From: JAGXOF01 sp046545575
Lineage (GTDB): Bacteria > Chloroflexota > Dehalococcoidia > SZUA-161 > SpSt-899
Assembly: GCA_046545575.1 (NCBI GenBank)
Contig: JBKGZM010000001.1
Location: forward strand, 1 to 64,000
Direction: 5' to 3'
Length of the DNA stretch: 64,000 nucleotides
Each line of letters begins with the position of its first letter. Position 1 is the first letter of the stretch. Shown piece after piece: positions 9,521 through 18,129 of this stretch. The position numbers and the translations under genes are program-made. Below the pieces are notes generated by a model. The model made no database searches. It was not told where the DNA came from and worked only from the letters and a program-made list of their open reading frames with translations.

Positions 9521-9623
9521 ATTTTCCTGTTGTGTTGTAGGAGTTATGCCCAGACAAAGCAAAATCCACCCTAGTAATCCTAATTATATCATACCGTTCA
9601 AGGGCTCACCAAAACGGATCCCC

Positions 9624-9983
9624 TTAGTAGCCACGCTTCTTTGCACGAACGTTACGGCGGCTGCCCTTTGGCTTGCCGGATTTCTTTGAACCTTTGAGCT
9701 TTCCCGATCCAGAAGAAAACTTTGAGGGGCTGGGCTGCTTGTCCTCCGCTTCGCTGACACGAAGAGCCCGTCCATTCAGCTCATGGCCGTCAAATTTCTC
9801 AATGGCCTTCGCTACAGCCTCCTCATCACCAAACTCAACAAAGGCAAACCCTCTCGGACGCCCGGTAGCACGATCCACTGGTAAGAACACCTCAACTATC
9901 TGCCCCACCTCAGAAAAAAGGTCCTCAATCTCGCCTTCCATCGCGTCGTAGCTCACGTTTCCGACATACACTTTAGAGCTCAT
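9624..9983 (-). CDS. RRM-domain RNA-binding protein
   Basis: 119 residues: one RNA-recognition motif (about 1-80) with RNP2 VYVGNV at residues 4-9 and RNP1 RGFAFVEF near 43-50, followed by a basic Lys/Ser/Gly-rich tail (SGSGKLKGSKKSGKPKG) that could bind nucleic acid nonspecifically. Such small RRM proteins are common in cyanobacteria and Chloroflexota and are often cold- or stress-regulated. The ATG at 9983 has GAGGAGG seven bases upstream and starts right at the RRM, so an upstream frame extension is rejected. It stands alone with no co-transcribed neighbour. Confidence 0.93.
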   Translation of the reverse strand: MSSKVYVGNVSYDAMEGEIEDLFSEVGQIVEVFLPVDRATGRPRGFAFVEFGDEEAVAKAIEKFDGHELNGRALRVSEAEDKQPSPSKFSSGSGKLKGSKKSGKPKGSRRNVRAKKRGY

Positions 9984-10098
9984 GGATAGCCTCCTCTCAA
10001 CTATATTGCGGACAGACTGCGCTCTTCGCGGCCTCACAAGGGAGTCTGCATTTGCCCGCTACGGGCCCCCCGAGATTATCATCAAAATAGTTAATATA

Positions 10099-10140
10099 CA
10101 AGAGGGAGGCCGGACATTTCTTTCCCGGGCCTCCCTCTTG
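10099..10140 (-). terminator. Probable intrinsic terminator of the zinc-ribbon gene
   Basis: Thirteen-base perfect arms (CAAGAGGGAGGCC and its complement) enclose a 16-base loop about 20 bases past the stop of the zinc-ribbon gene. On the minus strand the stem is followed by a T-rich TGTATATTAACTATTTT run. The position and T-richness favour termination, although the loop is large. Confidence 0.6.
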
Positions 10141-10161
10141 ATTTCCTTCGCGTTGGAAAAG

Positions 10162-10464
10162 CTATCTCCTGCTTCCAGCGCCCATGCTCTGATAGCACTG
10201 GCTGCAATAGACGGGTCTGCCCTGGCGGGGCTCGAACGGCACTTCAGTCTCAACGCCACAGTTTGCGCATACAGCCGGATACATCTGCCTGCGAGAACCA
10301 AAGCTATCACCACGACGCTCCCTCTTCTTGGCAGCCCTGCAGTCCGGACAGCGCTTGGGGTCGTTCTCAAAACCCTTGCCAGCAAAGAACTCTTGTTCAT
10401 TGGCGCTGAAGGTAAAGGTTGCCCCACAGTCTATACACTGCAATTCCCTGTCAACGAAACTCAT
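10162..10464 (-). CDS. Zinc-ribbon domain protein
   Basis: 100 residues with two Cys pairs in the first half (CIDCG near 9-12 and CPDC near 38-41) matching the probable zinc-ribbon family seen in many Chloroflexota. A second CxxC/CxxC ribbon lies in the C-terminal half (CANCG, CSQC). A central basic stretch (KKRERRG) could contact nucleic acid. The ATG at 10464 has AAGGAGG nine bases upstream; a longer frame to 10641 has no family support. The function is unknown and possibly RNA- or stress-related, as for the RRM protein downstream on the same strand. Confidence 0.85.
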   Translation of the reverse strand: MSFVDRELQCIDCGATFTFSANEQEFFAGKGFENDPKRCPDCRAAKKRERRGDSFGSRRQMYPAVCANCGVETEVPFEPRQGRPVYCSQCYQSMGAGSRR

Positions 10465-10672
10465 TGGATGACCTCCTTTCTTGGAAATTGTGAACTGAAC
10501 TCCGGTCATCCAATACCTCGAGCACCTTGCCCTGAAGAAACCTTTACCGGGGAAATCCAAAGGAGGTTTGCCATTGGAAGTGATAACCTTGTTCAAATCA
10601 CTACCTATAGTATACAGGAGAAAAATAATACCCGCAAACAAATACCGCTCTCACGCCTATCCCTTATCCTAA

Positions 10673-11965
10673 TTAGTCCCAAGTTCGTTCATCAACTATC
10701 GTCTTATGTTCCTCGGGAATTGCCCCTCTCTCCACAAAGTCGATTCTATCCGCCTTGACTCGACATCCTTCCTGGAACCTTCGACTCAGGCGTTCCGCCA
10801 GATTATCTCTGTCTATGCCTTCATCCTTAAGCTCGACCTTCAAGCACGTCGTATCCCTTTGCCCCTCACGCCCAACCGATATTTGACATTTGGATATCTC
10901 ATTGAAGCTGTTGAATACTCCTTCTGCCTGTTTTGCCACGACAAACATGCCTCGCACCTTCACGGCATCCCCAATCCTGCCGGCGATACCGGTTAAGCGA
11001 CTTGAAGTCCGTCCACATGGACAAGGATCGGTAATATAGGAGGACATGTCCCCTGTACCAAAGCGAATTAGCCCCCAACTCTTGTTATGAATCGGTGTTA
11101 TGACAATTTCCCCTACCTCACCCGGGACGAGCTGTTTACCTGTCTCATGGTCAACTATCTCTATTATGTGCTCATCCATCAAATGCATACCCGATTTCTG
11201 GCTGCATTCATAAGCATTAACACCGCCCGTCTCAGTAACCGAATAACACTGAAAAGTATCAATCCCATAGTCACCCTCCAGGCTTTCCCTCAAAGAGGGA
11301 GGAAGCATCTCGCCGGTGAACCATGCACGCTCAAGGGAGAAATCTCGACGGAAATCATGACCCATCTCCTCAGCCCTCTGGATAATCGTCATCAGGAAGC
11401 TGGGCATGCCGACATATCCATTAACCTTCAGGTCGAGCATGGTCTTGATCTGTGCATCGGTACTACCCACACCCGCAGGTATAGCCGTTGCCCCGCAGGC
11501 CCTTATCCCCTCATGGAAGAGGATGCCAGCCGGAGACATGTGATACGTAGCCGTGTTTATCACCATATCTCCCTCTCTGAATCCGGCCGCATAGATCGTC
11601 TTACCAAACCAACTGATCTCCTCAGTATGGTGAGGACCGTAAACAGGACCCGGAGTGACAAACACCCGTTCAACTTCCTCAGGCGGCACGGTAAGAAAGC
11701 CTCCATAGGGCGGTCTTGACCTTTGCCATTCTATCAGGTCAGTCTTCCTCACAATTGGCACCTTTTCCAGGTCCTCAACGCTTGTGATATCGGCAGGATT
11801 AACGCCGACCTGGTCGAAGAGCTCCTTTACCGTCGGAGCATTCTGGTAGGCATTCCCTACGACTTCCTTCACCTTCTGGTTTTGGTATTTTTCTCTCTGC
11901 TCGGGAGACATTGTCTCCAGTCCATCGAAAAACTCGTTTACCATTTCTTCTGACATCATAGCCAC
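10673..11965 (-). CDS. Phenylacetate-CoA ligase family protein with altered ATP loop
   Basis: 430 residues aligned to PaaK/CapK-type adenylate-forming ligases: QNAPTVKELFDQVGVNP, VEDLEKVPIVRKTDL, YSVTETGGVNAYECSQ (substrate/AMP region) and RFGTGDMSSYITDPCPCGRTSSR, with the PCPCGR zinc-like motif typical of PaaK. It would activate an aryl or other organic acid to its CoA thioester. The usual SSGTTGKP phosphate loop is replaced by VTPGPVYGPHH near residue 100, so ATP use is uncertain. It is the last gene of the transporter operon and overlaps livF by ten bases. Confidence 0.82.
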   Translation of the reverse strand: MAMMSEEMVNEFFDGLETMSPEQREKYQNQKVKEVVGNAYQNAPTVKELFDQVGVNPADITSVEDLEKVPIVRKTDLIEWQRSRPPYGGFLTVPPEEVERVFVTPGPVYGPHHTEEISWFGKTIYAAGFREGDMVINTATYHMSPAGILFHEGIRACGATAIPAGVGSTDAQIKTMLDLKVNGYVGMPSFLMTIIQRAEEMGHDFRRDFSLERAWFTGEMLPPSLRESLEGDYGIDTFQCYSVTETGGVNAYECSQKSGMHLMDEHIIEIVDHETGKQLVPGEVGEIVITPIHNKSWGLIRFGTGDMSSYITDPCPCGRTSSRLTGIAGRIGDAVKVRGMFVVAKQAEGVFNSFNEISKCQISVGREGQRDTTCLKVELKDEGIDRDNLAERLSRRFQEGCRVKADRIDFVERGAIPEEHKTIVDERTWD

Positions 11966-12744
11966 CTCTTCCGTCTCTTGTAGTGCTTTACCTCCCTGTA
12001 GCTCTTTTTCTGCCCCACTGCCGATAGGCCCATGAAGAACTCTTTTACATCCTCGTTGTTTTTTAGGAATTCGGCACTTCCATCAAGAACTACCCGCCCA
12101 TTTTCCATGACATAGCCGTAGTCCGCCACCTCCAGAGCTACCCTCACATTCTGCTCAACAAGCAAGATCGAGGTCTTCATCTCCTTATTGAATTGATTTA
12201 TGATGTTGTAGATCTCCTCCACCAGGAGCGGCGCAAGCCCCAGCGATGGCTCATCCAGTAGCATCAGCTTAGGGAAAGCCATCATCGCCCGGCCAATGAC
12301 AAGCATCTGCTGCTCGCCGCCGGAGAGGTAGCCGGCGGTGTTGTGGCGAAGGTCTTTAAGACGGGGGAAATAATGATAGACCATCTCAAGGCCCCGTTTA
12401 GCGGTACCACGGTCCTGATTGTGGGCGCCGACGAGGAGATTCTCCTCCGTACTTTCATGCTCAAAAACCCTTCTTCCCTCCAAAGCCTGGACAATCCCCA
12501 GTTTGGATATGGCCTGAGCACTTCTCGTGTCTATCCTATGGCCATTCCACTCGATGCTGCCATCGGTTACCTTGCCCTCCTCAACATGAAGCAGCCCCGA
12601 TATGGCTTTAAGGGTAGTGGTCTTACCGGCGCCATTCGCCCCGAGGAGGGCAAACACCTGACCATCCGCTACCTCAAGCGAAACGCCGTGAAGCACCCGG
12701 ATCACGTTCAGATAGGTAACCTCTATGTTATTTAGCCGAAGCAT
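11956..12744 (-). CDS. livF: Branched-chain amino acid-type ABC transporter ATPase LivF
   Basis: 262 residues with Walker A GANGAGKTT near residue 37, the signature LSGGEQQM, Walker B LMLLDEPSLGLAP and a switch His in ILLVEQNV-linked sequence, all as in LivF. It powers uptake with LivG. The C-terminus is extended by a basic tail (KHYKRRKRWL). The ATG at 12744 fits the family start (MLRLNNIEV) and has GGGAGGGATGGGG upstream. It lies 98 bases after the binding-protein gene; that gap holds two hairpins. Family members move branched-chain amino acids but also amides, urea and aromatic acids. Confidence 0.93.
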   Translation of the reverse strand: MLRLNNIEVTYLNVIRVLHGVSLEVADGQVFALLGANGAGKTTTLKAISGLLHVEEGKVTDGSIEWNGHRIDTRSAQAISKLGIVQALEGRRVFEHESTEENLLVGAHNQDRGTAKRGLEMVYHYFPRLKDLRHNTAGYLSGGEQQMLVIGRAMMAFPKLMLLDEPSLGLAPLLVEEIYNIINQFNKEMKTSILLVEQNVRVALEVADYGYVMENGRVVLDGSAEFLKNNEDVKEFFMGLSAVGQKKSYREVKHYKRRKRWL

Positions 12745-12760
12745 ACCCCATCCCTCCCCC

Positions 12761-12781
12761 GACCCCGCTATTAGCGGGGTC
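12761..12781. repeat. Perfect 21-base palindromic hairpin
   Basis: GACCCCGCTA and TAGCGGGGTC flank a single T (practically an 8-bp stem with a 5-base loop). It lies inside the liv operon, just upstream of the livF ribosome site. No T-run follows on the minus strand, so it may stabilise or process the mRNA rather than end it. Confidence 0.6.
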
Positions 12782-12824
12782 GGGGAAATCATTGATTTAT
12801 CAAACCTCCAGAGCAGACCTTATC

Positions 12825-12840
12825 GCGGTCTGGAGACCGC
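12825..12840. repeat. Short hairpin directly after the binding-protein gene
   Basis: Arms GCGGTCT and AGACCGC with a GG loop, two bases beyond the stop of the substrate-binding protein gene. A 3' hairpin here is typical where a binding-protein mRNA segment is kept more stable than the rest of its operon. It has no T-run. Confidence 0.55.
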
Positions 12841-12842
12841 TC

Positions 12843-14153
12843 CTACTCGAACCACTCGTATTCCTCGTAAGGCACTAGCGGAGCCTCCGGTTCAGCAAGC
12901 AAAACCTTCTCGCCCTCCTGTATCTGATAAAGTTTTACTGCCTTTATGAGCCGGTGGTCCTTCTCAGTGGGAGCGGTCAAGGGGCCCGTCAGACCCTCCA
13001 TATCGTAGGTTTCCAGTTTCTTGATCCCTTCTTCCTCGATGGTCTTCCACCTCTGTTCTTTGGGCCCTTCCATTATCTCCTCGTAGCTTGCATTCTCCAT
13101 AGCTGTCTCAAATATCTTGTAGACCACAAGCCCATGTGCCCAGTGGCAGAGATAGTCAAGGCTCTCCGACTCGTAGTACTCCTTGCTATACTCGGAGCTA
13201 TATTCCTTGACCTTTGCTATTCCCGGGGCATCTGACTCCGGGGTGTCAAAAGCAGCCGTCGGATAGACTCCGTATATACCTTCGAGAACGTCGGCACCAG
13301 CCATCTCCATCAGAACATCGGGGACAAAACTAGCATGGGCCATGCCGATAGGAATATCAATTCCCTGGTCCTTAGCATTCTTGAGTATCACCGAGGTTGG
13401 TGCTGGCGTACTGGAAATGAAGAGCACATCAGGATTTTCCTCTTCAATCCGGGTCAGGGTTTCCATCTCCGACATCGTTTCGGCCTTGTGCTCCTCAACG
13501 GCCACAACCTCATAGCCCATCTCCTCGGCCTTGGCACGGCATGCCATCTGTGCCCCATATCCCGTCGGGTTATTCAGTATATGAAGAGCCAGCTTTATCG
13601 TCCCGTCACCATCCCAAATGTTATTCTTAAAGTGCTCGAGGAAGGCCAAAGTCTCGTCACCATAGCCCGGGGATTGGGCGTAGACGTGCTTCGGCGGATG
13701 GACACACTTGGTAGAGCAGAAGTCGCAAATCCCCGGCATGCCTGCACGGTTGCTAATCGCCATGGCCGATTCCATCATCTTGGATGAGCAGGTGGTGAAG
13801 AGCGGCATACCTTCATCTATCCATCCCCTGGCGATAGTAGCCATCTTGGATGTATCATAGCCACTGTCACGGTCCACGACCTCTATCGGGTGGCCCTGAA
13901 CGCCCCCCTTCTCCTCATTGATATACTTAATACTGTCCAACAATCCATCGCCCATGGGCTGACATTTCTCCGCTGCTACACCTGTCCAGCAGATTTCAGC
14001 CCCGAACTTCAGCGGCTGGTCCTCAGGAGCCGCGGTCTCCGTCCCCGTTGGCTCACCGGGTGGAGCCGTACATGCCATACTGAGCAACAGACCCAATACC
14101 ACGAGAGCCGTCCCAATAATCCCTACAAGTCTCAATAATCCCCTAGTCCTCAT
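12843..14153 (-). CDS. ABC transporter substrate-binding lipoprotein (LivK/amide-binding type)
   Basis: About 436 residues: a lipoprotein signal peptide (MRTRGLLRLVG, a hydrophobic stretch, then lipobox LSMAC near residues 24-28), a Pro/Thr/Glu linker, and a type-I periplasmic-binding fold (KFGAEICWTG, GHPIEVVDRDSGYDTS, YAQSPGYGDETLAFL). It should be anchored outside the membrane and deliver ligand to LivHM. The ATG at 14153 follows AAGGAGG by five bases; ATGs at 14156 and 14171 are alternatives. The pocket residues do not let me name the ligand, but the flanking CoA ligases suggest an organic acid. Confidence 0.88.
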   Translation of the reverse strand: MRTRGLLRLVGIIGTALVVLGLLLSMACTAPPGEPTGTETAAPEDQPLKFGAEICWTGVAAEKCQPMGDGLLDSIKYINEEKGGVQGHPIEVVDRDSGYDTSKMATIARGWIDEGMPLFTTCSSKMMESAMAISNRAGMPGICDFCSTKCVHPPKHVYAQSPGYGDETLAFLEHFKNNIWDGDGTIKLALHILNNPTGYGAQMACRAKAEEMGYEVVAVEEHKAETMSEMETLTRIEEENPDVLFISSTPAPTSVILKNAKDQGIDIPIGMAHASFVPDVLMEMAGADVLEGIYGVYPTAAFDTPESDAPGIAKVKEYSSEYSKEYYESESLDYLCHWAHGLVVYKIFETAMENASYEEIMEGPKEQRWKTIEEEGIKKLETYDMEGLTGPLTAPTEKDHRLIKAVKLYQIQEGEKVLLAEPEAPLVPYEEYEWFE

Positions 14154-14247
14154 CATTACCTCCTTTTCCATAATTTTTCCTTCGCATGACTTGCTTGTTC
14201 TCTTATTCGAGATTCCCACCCCCTTTCGTTTGAATCTATAAAAGCGC

Positions 14248-15297
14248 CTAGTAAGAGAAAGGCCAGAGCCTGTACGAGGCCTTCAGCAAGCCCCATCTAT
14301 GTGCCATACCTCGGGGCTCAAATATCAAAAACAATACAATTATGAGCCCAAATAGCATAGGAGCTACGCCAGTGGTAAACCCTCGTGGTAGCTCCGGGAA
14401 CGCACCTTCCAACGCCGGATACACATATATCATTCCTTGATCCAGGAGCCGGATAAAAGCCGCGCCAAGTACCGGACCGAGAGCAGTGCCGAGCCCCCCG
14501 ATGATGACTATCCCTACAAACAGTATAGATTCCAGGAATCCATATTGTTCCGGATTGATAAATCCCATCCAATGAGCATACAAGGAACCGGCTATTCCCG
14601 CAAAAAAGCATCCGATAAAGAAAGCGAGAAGTTTGTAGAAGAACAGATTAACTCCCATGACCTCCGCCGCAAGGTCATTGTCGCGTACAGCTACAAACGC
14701 TCTCCCTACCCTCGTCCTCTTCAGGTTCAACGCAAAGAACACGGAGATAGCCACTATGCCCATAACGAGATAGTAAAAGCTAAAGTCACTCCCGAAGACA
14801 AAACCACCGATCGAGGCAAATGGCACTTCTTTGCCGGTGAATCCTCCCGTTACCGAGGTCCAGTGCCCGATAACCCAAATTATGATAAACTGAGCAGCCA
14901 GAGTCGCAATTGCCAGATAGAAACCTTTCACTCTGAGGGAAGGCACGCCGAAAATGAGCCCCACTATTCCGGCCATAATCCCAGAGCAGATAAGCGCCCC
15001 TATGAATGGAATCCCAAATGTCCCGGTCAGTATAGCACTCGTATAGGCCCCAACAGCCATAAAGCCGACATGTCCGATAGAGAGCTGCCCACAATACCCG
15101 GTGAGGATATTCAAGCCCGTAGCAGCGATAATCGTAATGCCGATGTAGTTTATAACCCCCACCCACTTGCCGCTCATGTACAGCGGGAGTGTGCCGGCGA
15201 CGACAAAAAGCAAGATCAACCAGAACCAGTGGGTTTTGGTCCGGCAAACGGCCATGTCCTGTTCATAAGAGTAATTATGCGTTCCACACGGTAACAT
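14248..15297 (-). CDS. livM: Branched-chain amino acid-type ABC permease LivM
   Basis: 349 residues with roughly ten hydrophobic segments and the LivM landmarks NYIGITIIAATGLNILTGYC, GQLSIGHVGFMAVGAY, and the coupling-helix block GRAFVAVRDNDLAAEVMGV that touches the ATPases. It forms the membrane channel with LivH. The ATG has GAGAGGA nine bases upstream and begins five bases after the livH stop. The N-terminal ~20 residues are polar and unusual for LivM; a shorter start is possible. Confidence 0.93.
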   Translation of the reverse strand: MLPCGTHNYSYEQDMAVCRTKTHWFWLILLFVVAGTLPLYMSGKWVGVINYIGITIIAATGLNILTGYCGQLSIGHVGFMAVGAYTSAILTGTFGIPFIGALICSGIMAGIVGLIFGVPSLRVKGFYLAIATLAAQFIIIWVIGHWTSVTGGFTGKEVPFASIGGFVFGSDFSFYYLVMGIVAISVFFALNLKRTRVGRAFVAVRDNDLAAEVMGVNLFFYKLLAFFIGCFFAGIAGSLYAHWMGFINPEQYGFLESILFVGIVIIGGLGTALGPVLGAAFIRLLDQGMIYVYPALEGAFPELPRGFTTGVAPMLFGLIIVLFLIFEPRGMAHRWGLLKASYRLWPFSY

Positions 15298-15301
15298 TGG
15301 A

Positions 15302-16186
15302 CTAAATCCTCTCTATCCTTTCTTCACCGAATAGCCCATAAGGCTTAATGAACAACACGATAAGGATTATGACAAACGGGATGATGTCGCTGACACCTTT
15401 CCATATATATGCGGAAAGATACCCACCGCCTACGTTCTGGGCCAGGCCTATGATCGGGCCGGCTATGATAGCACCCAGGAACGAATCCAATCCGCCAAGT
15501 ATGACCACGGAGAACGTCCCCAGACCACTGTGAATCAGCCCGTAGCTAATGCCCCCAATTTGGGCCATAAGTATACCACCAATAGCAGCAACAATACATG
15601 CGACCATCCAGGAGCTGGAGAAAACGCTGGTGACTGGGACACCACATGCCTGAACCGCAAGCTGATCGTCGGAAGTGGCACGCATGGCGATGCCCATCTT
15701 GTGGTAACGATAGAAAGCAGCCAGGGCTATGAATAGAAGTAAAGCGATGCCCCCGGCCCAGATATATTCCTGGCCAAGTGCCGCTCCGCCAACTCTGACT
15801 GCCTCACCAGGGAAGAGGGGTGGTAGAGCACCAACGCTCACAGGCCACAAGAACCACATCACCCCGCGCAGAAAATACGCTAAACCGAGGGTCACAGCGA
15901 TTAAGGATAGGATAGGCTGGGCAATCAATGGGCGAAGGGCAAACCTCTCAATTAGCCACCCTACAGCCACGGCACAAACAATTGTGAGAATAATGCCAAG
16001 CGCATAATGGAGTTCTAGCTGGACTACAAACGCATAGGTTATCCACGCGAAGAGACATACCAGCTCACCAAGGGCTAGATTAGCTACATCACTGGACTTC
16101 CATATTATGACAAAGGACAGGGCAATCAGGGCATATATCAGCCCAACACTGAGACCGCTGATGGAGAATTGAATAAGCTCGCTCAT
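15302..16186 (-). CDS. livH: Branched-chain amino acid-type ABC permease LivH
   Basis: 294 residues, hydrophobic throughout, with SISGLSVGLIYALIALSFVI at the start, the coupling-helix segment GIAMRATSDDQLAVQACGV near 185, and the GGLDSFLGAIIAGPIIGLAQ block near 230 that is standard for LivH. It pairs with LivM. Its ATG overlaps the stop of the upstream acyl-CoA synthetase gene as ATGA, so synthesis of ligase and permease is coupled. Confidence 0.94.
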   Translation of the reverse strand: MSELIQFSISGLSVGLIYALIALSFVIIWKSSDVANLALGELVCLFAWITYAFVVQLELHYALGIILTIVCAVAVGWLIERFALRPLIAQPILSLIAVTLGLAYFLRGVMWFLWPVSVGALPPLFPGEAVRVGGAALGQEYIWAGGIALLLFIALAAFYRYHKMGIAMRATSDDQLAVQACGVPVTSVFSSSWMVACIVAAIGGILMAQIGGISYGLIHSGLGTFSVVILGGLDSFLGAIIAGPIIGLAQNVGGGYLSAYIWKGVSDIIPFVIILIVLFIKPYGLFGEERIERI

Positions 16187-18129
16187 GAGTCGTCTCCTCC
16201 GACATCTCTCACCTTAAGGGCAGTGGTAACCACCCCCGTCCGCCCATCCCTATAGGTTACCGGCGTCTCCATTCTCACCTCCTCTTTGTCTCCGTACATT
16301 GCATCGATCAAATCCCTGTAGCGATCCTCCACAAAATCACGCCTTAACTTCCTTGTCCGGGTAAGCTCCGCCTCGTCAGGGTCGAATTCCTTGTGCAGCA
16401 ATACAAATTTCCTGAGCCTCGATGCCTCCGGGAGGAGTTTGTTCACCCTGATCAAGTCCTTTCGTACCAGATCCGCAACCTCTTTTTTCTGGGACAAATC
16501 AACGAATGTCGTATAGGCAACATGATTGTCCTCGGCCCACTTACTTACCATGCTGAAATCGATGTTTATAATCGCCGAGACATAGTTCTTGTCTTTGCCG
16601 CCGATGACTATAGCGTCCTGTATATACGGACTAAACCTGACTCTGCCCTCGATATACTGAGGAGCATACCGTGCACCACTGGCTAATTCTCCCATATCCT
16701 GAAGCCGGTCAAGGAATATGATATGCCCATCCTCGTCGATATGGACAGCGTCCCCGGTATGAAGCCAGCCATTCTCCATAACCTCACGGGTCTTCTCAGG
16801 GTCTTTGTGATATTCGTTGAATGTCGTATCGCTCCTGATAAGCAATTCGCCTTCGTTAGTCAACCTGAGCTCGGTTCCAGCAACAGGACATCCGACACTC
16901 TCAAACTTAATCTCGCCTTTCGTATGGGAGGAGATATATCCGGCCTCCGTGCTCGCATAGACCTGTCTCAGTTCGATGCCTATGGCGTGAAGAAGCCGGA
17001 AGGCATCCAAACTCAAGACCGAGCTGCCGGTAGCCGCAAACTTGACCTTCTCCAGGCCCAGCTTGTCCTTGAGCGGCCGGAACAGAGCAAGGTCAGCTAC
17101 AGCATACAAAGCCTTCCAAAACAGATTGGGCTCCTTTTTCTGGAACTTCATATCAGCGAGCTTATACCCAACTGGCATGAACAACTTGTAACAGGCTCTC
17201 TTTATGGGATTGGCATCAATCATTTTCACTTGAACTTCACTAACAACGCCTTCCCACTGTCTGGGACCATAGCAAACGAAGGTGGGGCCAGCCTCTCTCG
17301 TGTCCTCAGCGATCGTCTCCGGTTCCTCCGGGGCATACAACCTTGCCCCTGTCAATAAATGTGGTATGGTGGAGAAGAAACTATCACCAACCCATGGTGC
17401 CGGGAAATTGGAGATCAATGCGTCATCTTCGTTGAGCGGATACTGGCTGACAAATCCCTTAGCGGTGGTTAGTAAAGACTTGTGTGTAACGATAGCCCCT
17501 TTTGGCAAGCCGGTGGTCCCCGAGGTATAGTAAATGAAGGCAACATCCTCCCCTTTCCCATCCCCCACCTTCTGCTCAAACAACCCCGGATGCTCCTTTT
17601 CATACTCTTTACCCAATTCCAGAACCTTGTTAAAACTCATAATGATGGGGTCGTCGTAATTCTTCAGACCTTTGGGATCCCAATAGATGATTTTCTTCAG
17701 CAAGGGCAATTCATCCTTGATCTCCAAAAACTTGTCCGTTTGCTCCTGATCGTTGGCTATAGCGAACTTGGCATCGGCGTGCTCAGCGATATACTTCACC
17801 TCTGAAGGTATGGAGTCAACGAATATTCCGCTGGGGATCCCCCCTGCCGCCTGCACAGCGAACTCGGCCCAGAACCACTGCGGCTCATTATCCCCAATAA
17901 TACAAGCATGGTCACCCGGCTCCAGGCCAAGACTCATTAAGCCCAAGGAAAAATACTTTACCTTTTCATAATATTCCTTCCATGTATACGTCTGCCATAT
18001 CCCAAAATCCTTTTTCACCATCCCCACGCGGTTGCCCCATTTCTCATAGTTATGTTTTATCAACTTAGGCAGCGTATCTACACCATCCATCCTGTCATCC
18101 CTCTGAATGGAACTAACTGTCGACAACAT
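16183..18129 (-). CDS. Long-chain acyl-CoA synthetase-type AMP-dependent ligase
   Basis: 648 residues of the ANL (FadD/ACSL-like) superfamily. Seen: YYTSGTTGLPKGAIV (ATP loop, near 200), YASTEAGYISSHTKGE (adenine-binding region), GWLHTGDAVHIDEDGHI (hinge aspartate) and the C-terminal TRTRKLRRDFVEDRYRD, the usual ACSL ending. It converts a carboxylic acid to its CoA thioester with ATP to AMP. It is sandwiched between livG and livH with overlapping codons, so it is likely to trap the imported acid as CoA ester at the membrane. The ATG at 18129 overlaps the livG stop (TGATG); a GTG three bases earlier is also possible. Confidence 0.92.
   Translation of the reverse strand: MLSTVSSIQRDDRMDGVDTLPKLIKHNYEKWGNRVGMVKKDFGIWQTYTWKEYYEKVKYFSLGLMSLGLEPGDHACIIGDNEPQWFWAEFAVQAAGGIPSGIFVDSIPSEVKYIAEHADAKFAIANDQEQTDKFLEIKDELPLLKKIIYWDPKGLKNYDDPIIMSFNKVLELGKEYEKEHPGLFEQKVGDGKGEDVAFIYYTSGTTGLPKGAIVTHKSLLTTAKGFVSQYPLNEDDALISNFPAPWVGDSFFSTIPHLLTGARLYAPEEPETIAEDTREAGPTFVCYGPRQWEGVVSEVQVKMIDANPIKRACYKLFMPVGYKLADMKFQKKEPNLFWKALYAVADLALFRPLKDKLGLEKVKFAATGSSVLSLDAFRLLHAIGIELRQVYASTEAGYISSHTKGEIKFESVGCPVAGTELRLTNEGELLIRSDTTFNEYHKDPEKTREVMENGWLHTGDAVHIDEDGHIIFLDRLQDMGELASGARYAPQYIEGRVRFSPYIQDAIVIGGKDKNYVSAIINIDFSMVSKWAEDNHVAYTTFVDLSQKKEVADLVRKDLIRVNKLLPEASRLRKFVLLHKEFDPDEAELTRTRKLRRDFVEDRYRDLIDAMYGDKEEVRMETPVTYRDGRTGVVTTALKVRDVGGDDS

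Noticed and set aside
12761..12781. Intrinsic terminator between the binding-protein gene and livF
   Set aside because: The stem has no T-run on the transcribed side, and livF and the PaaK-like gene downstream need read-through, so it is treated as a hairpin repeat only.
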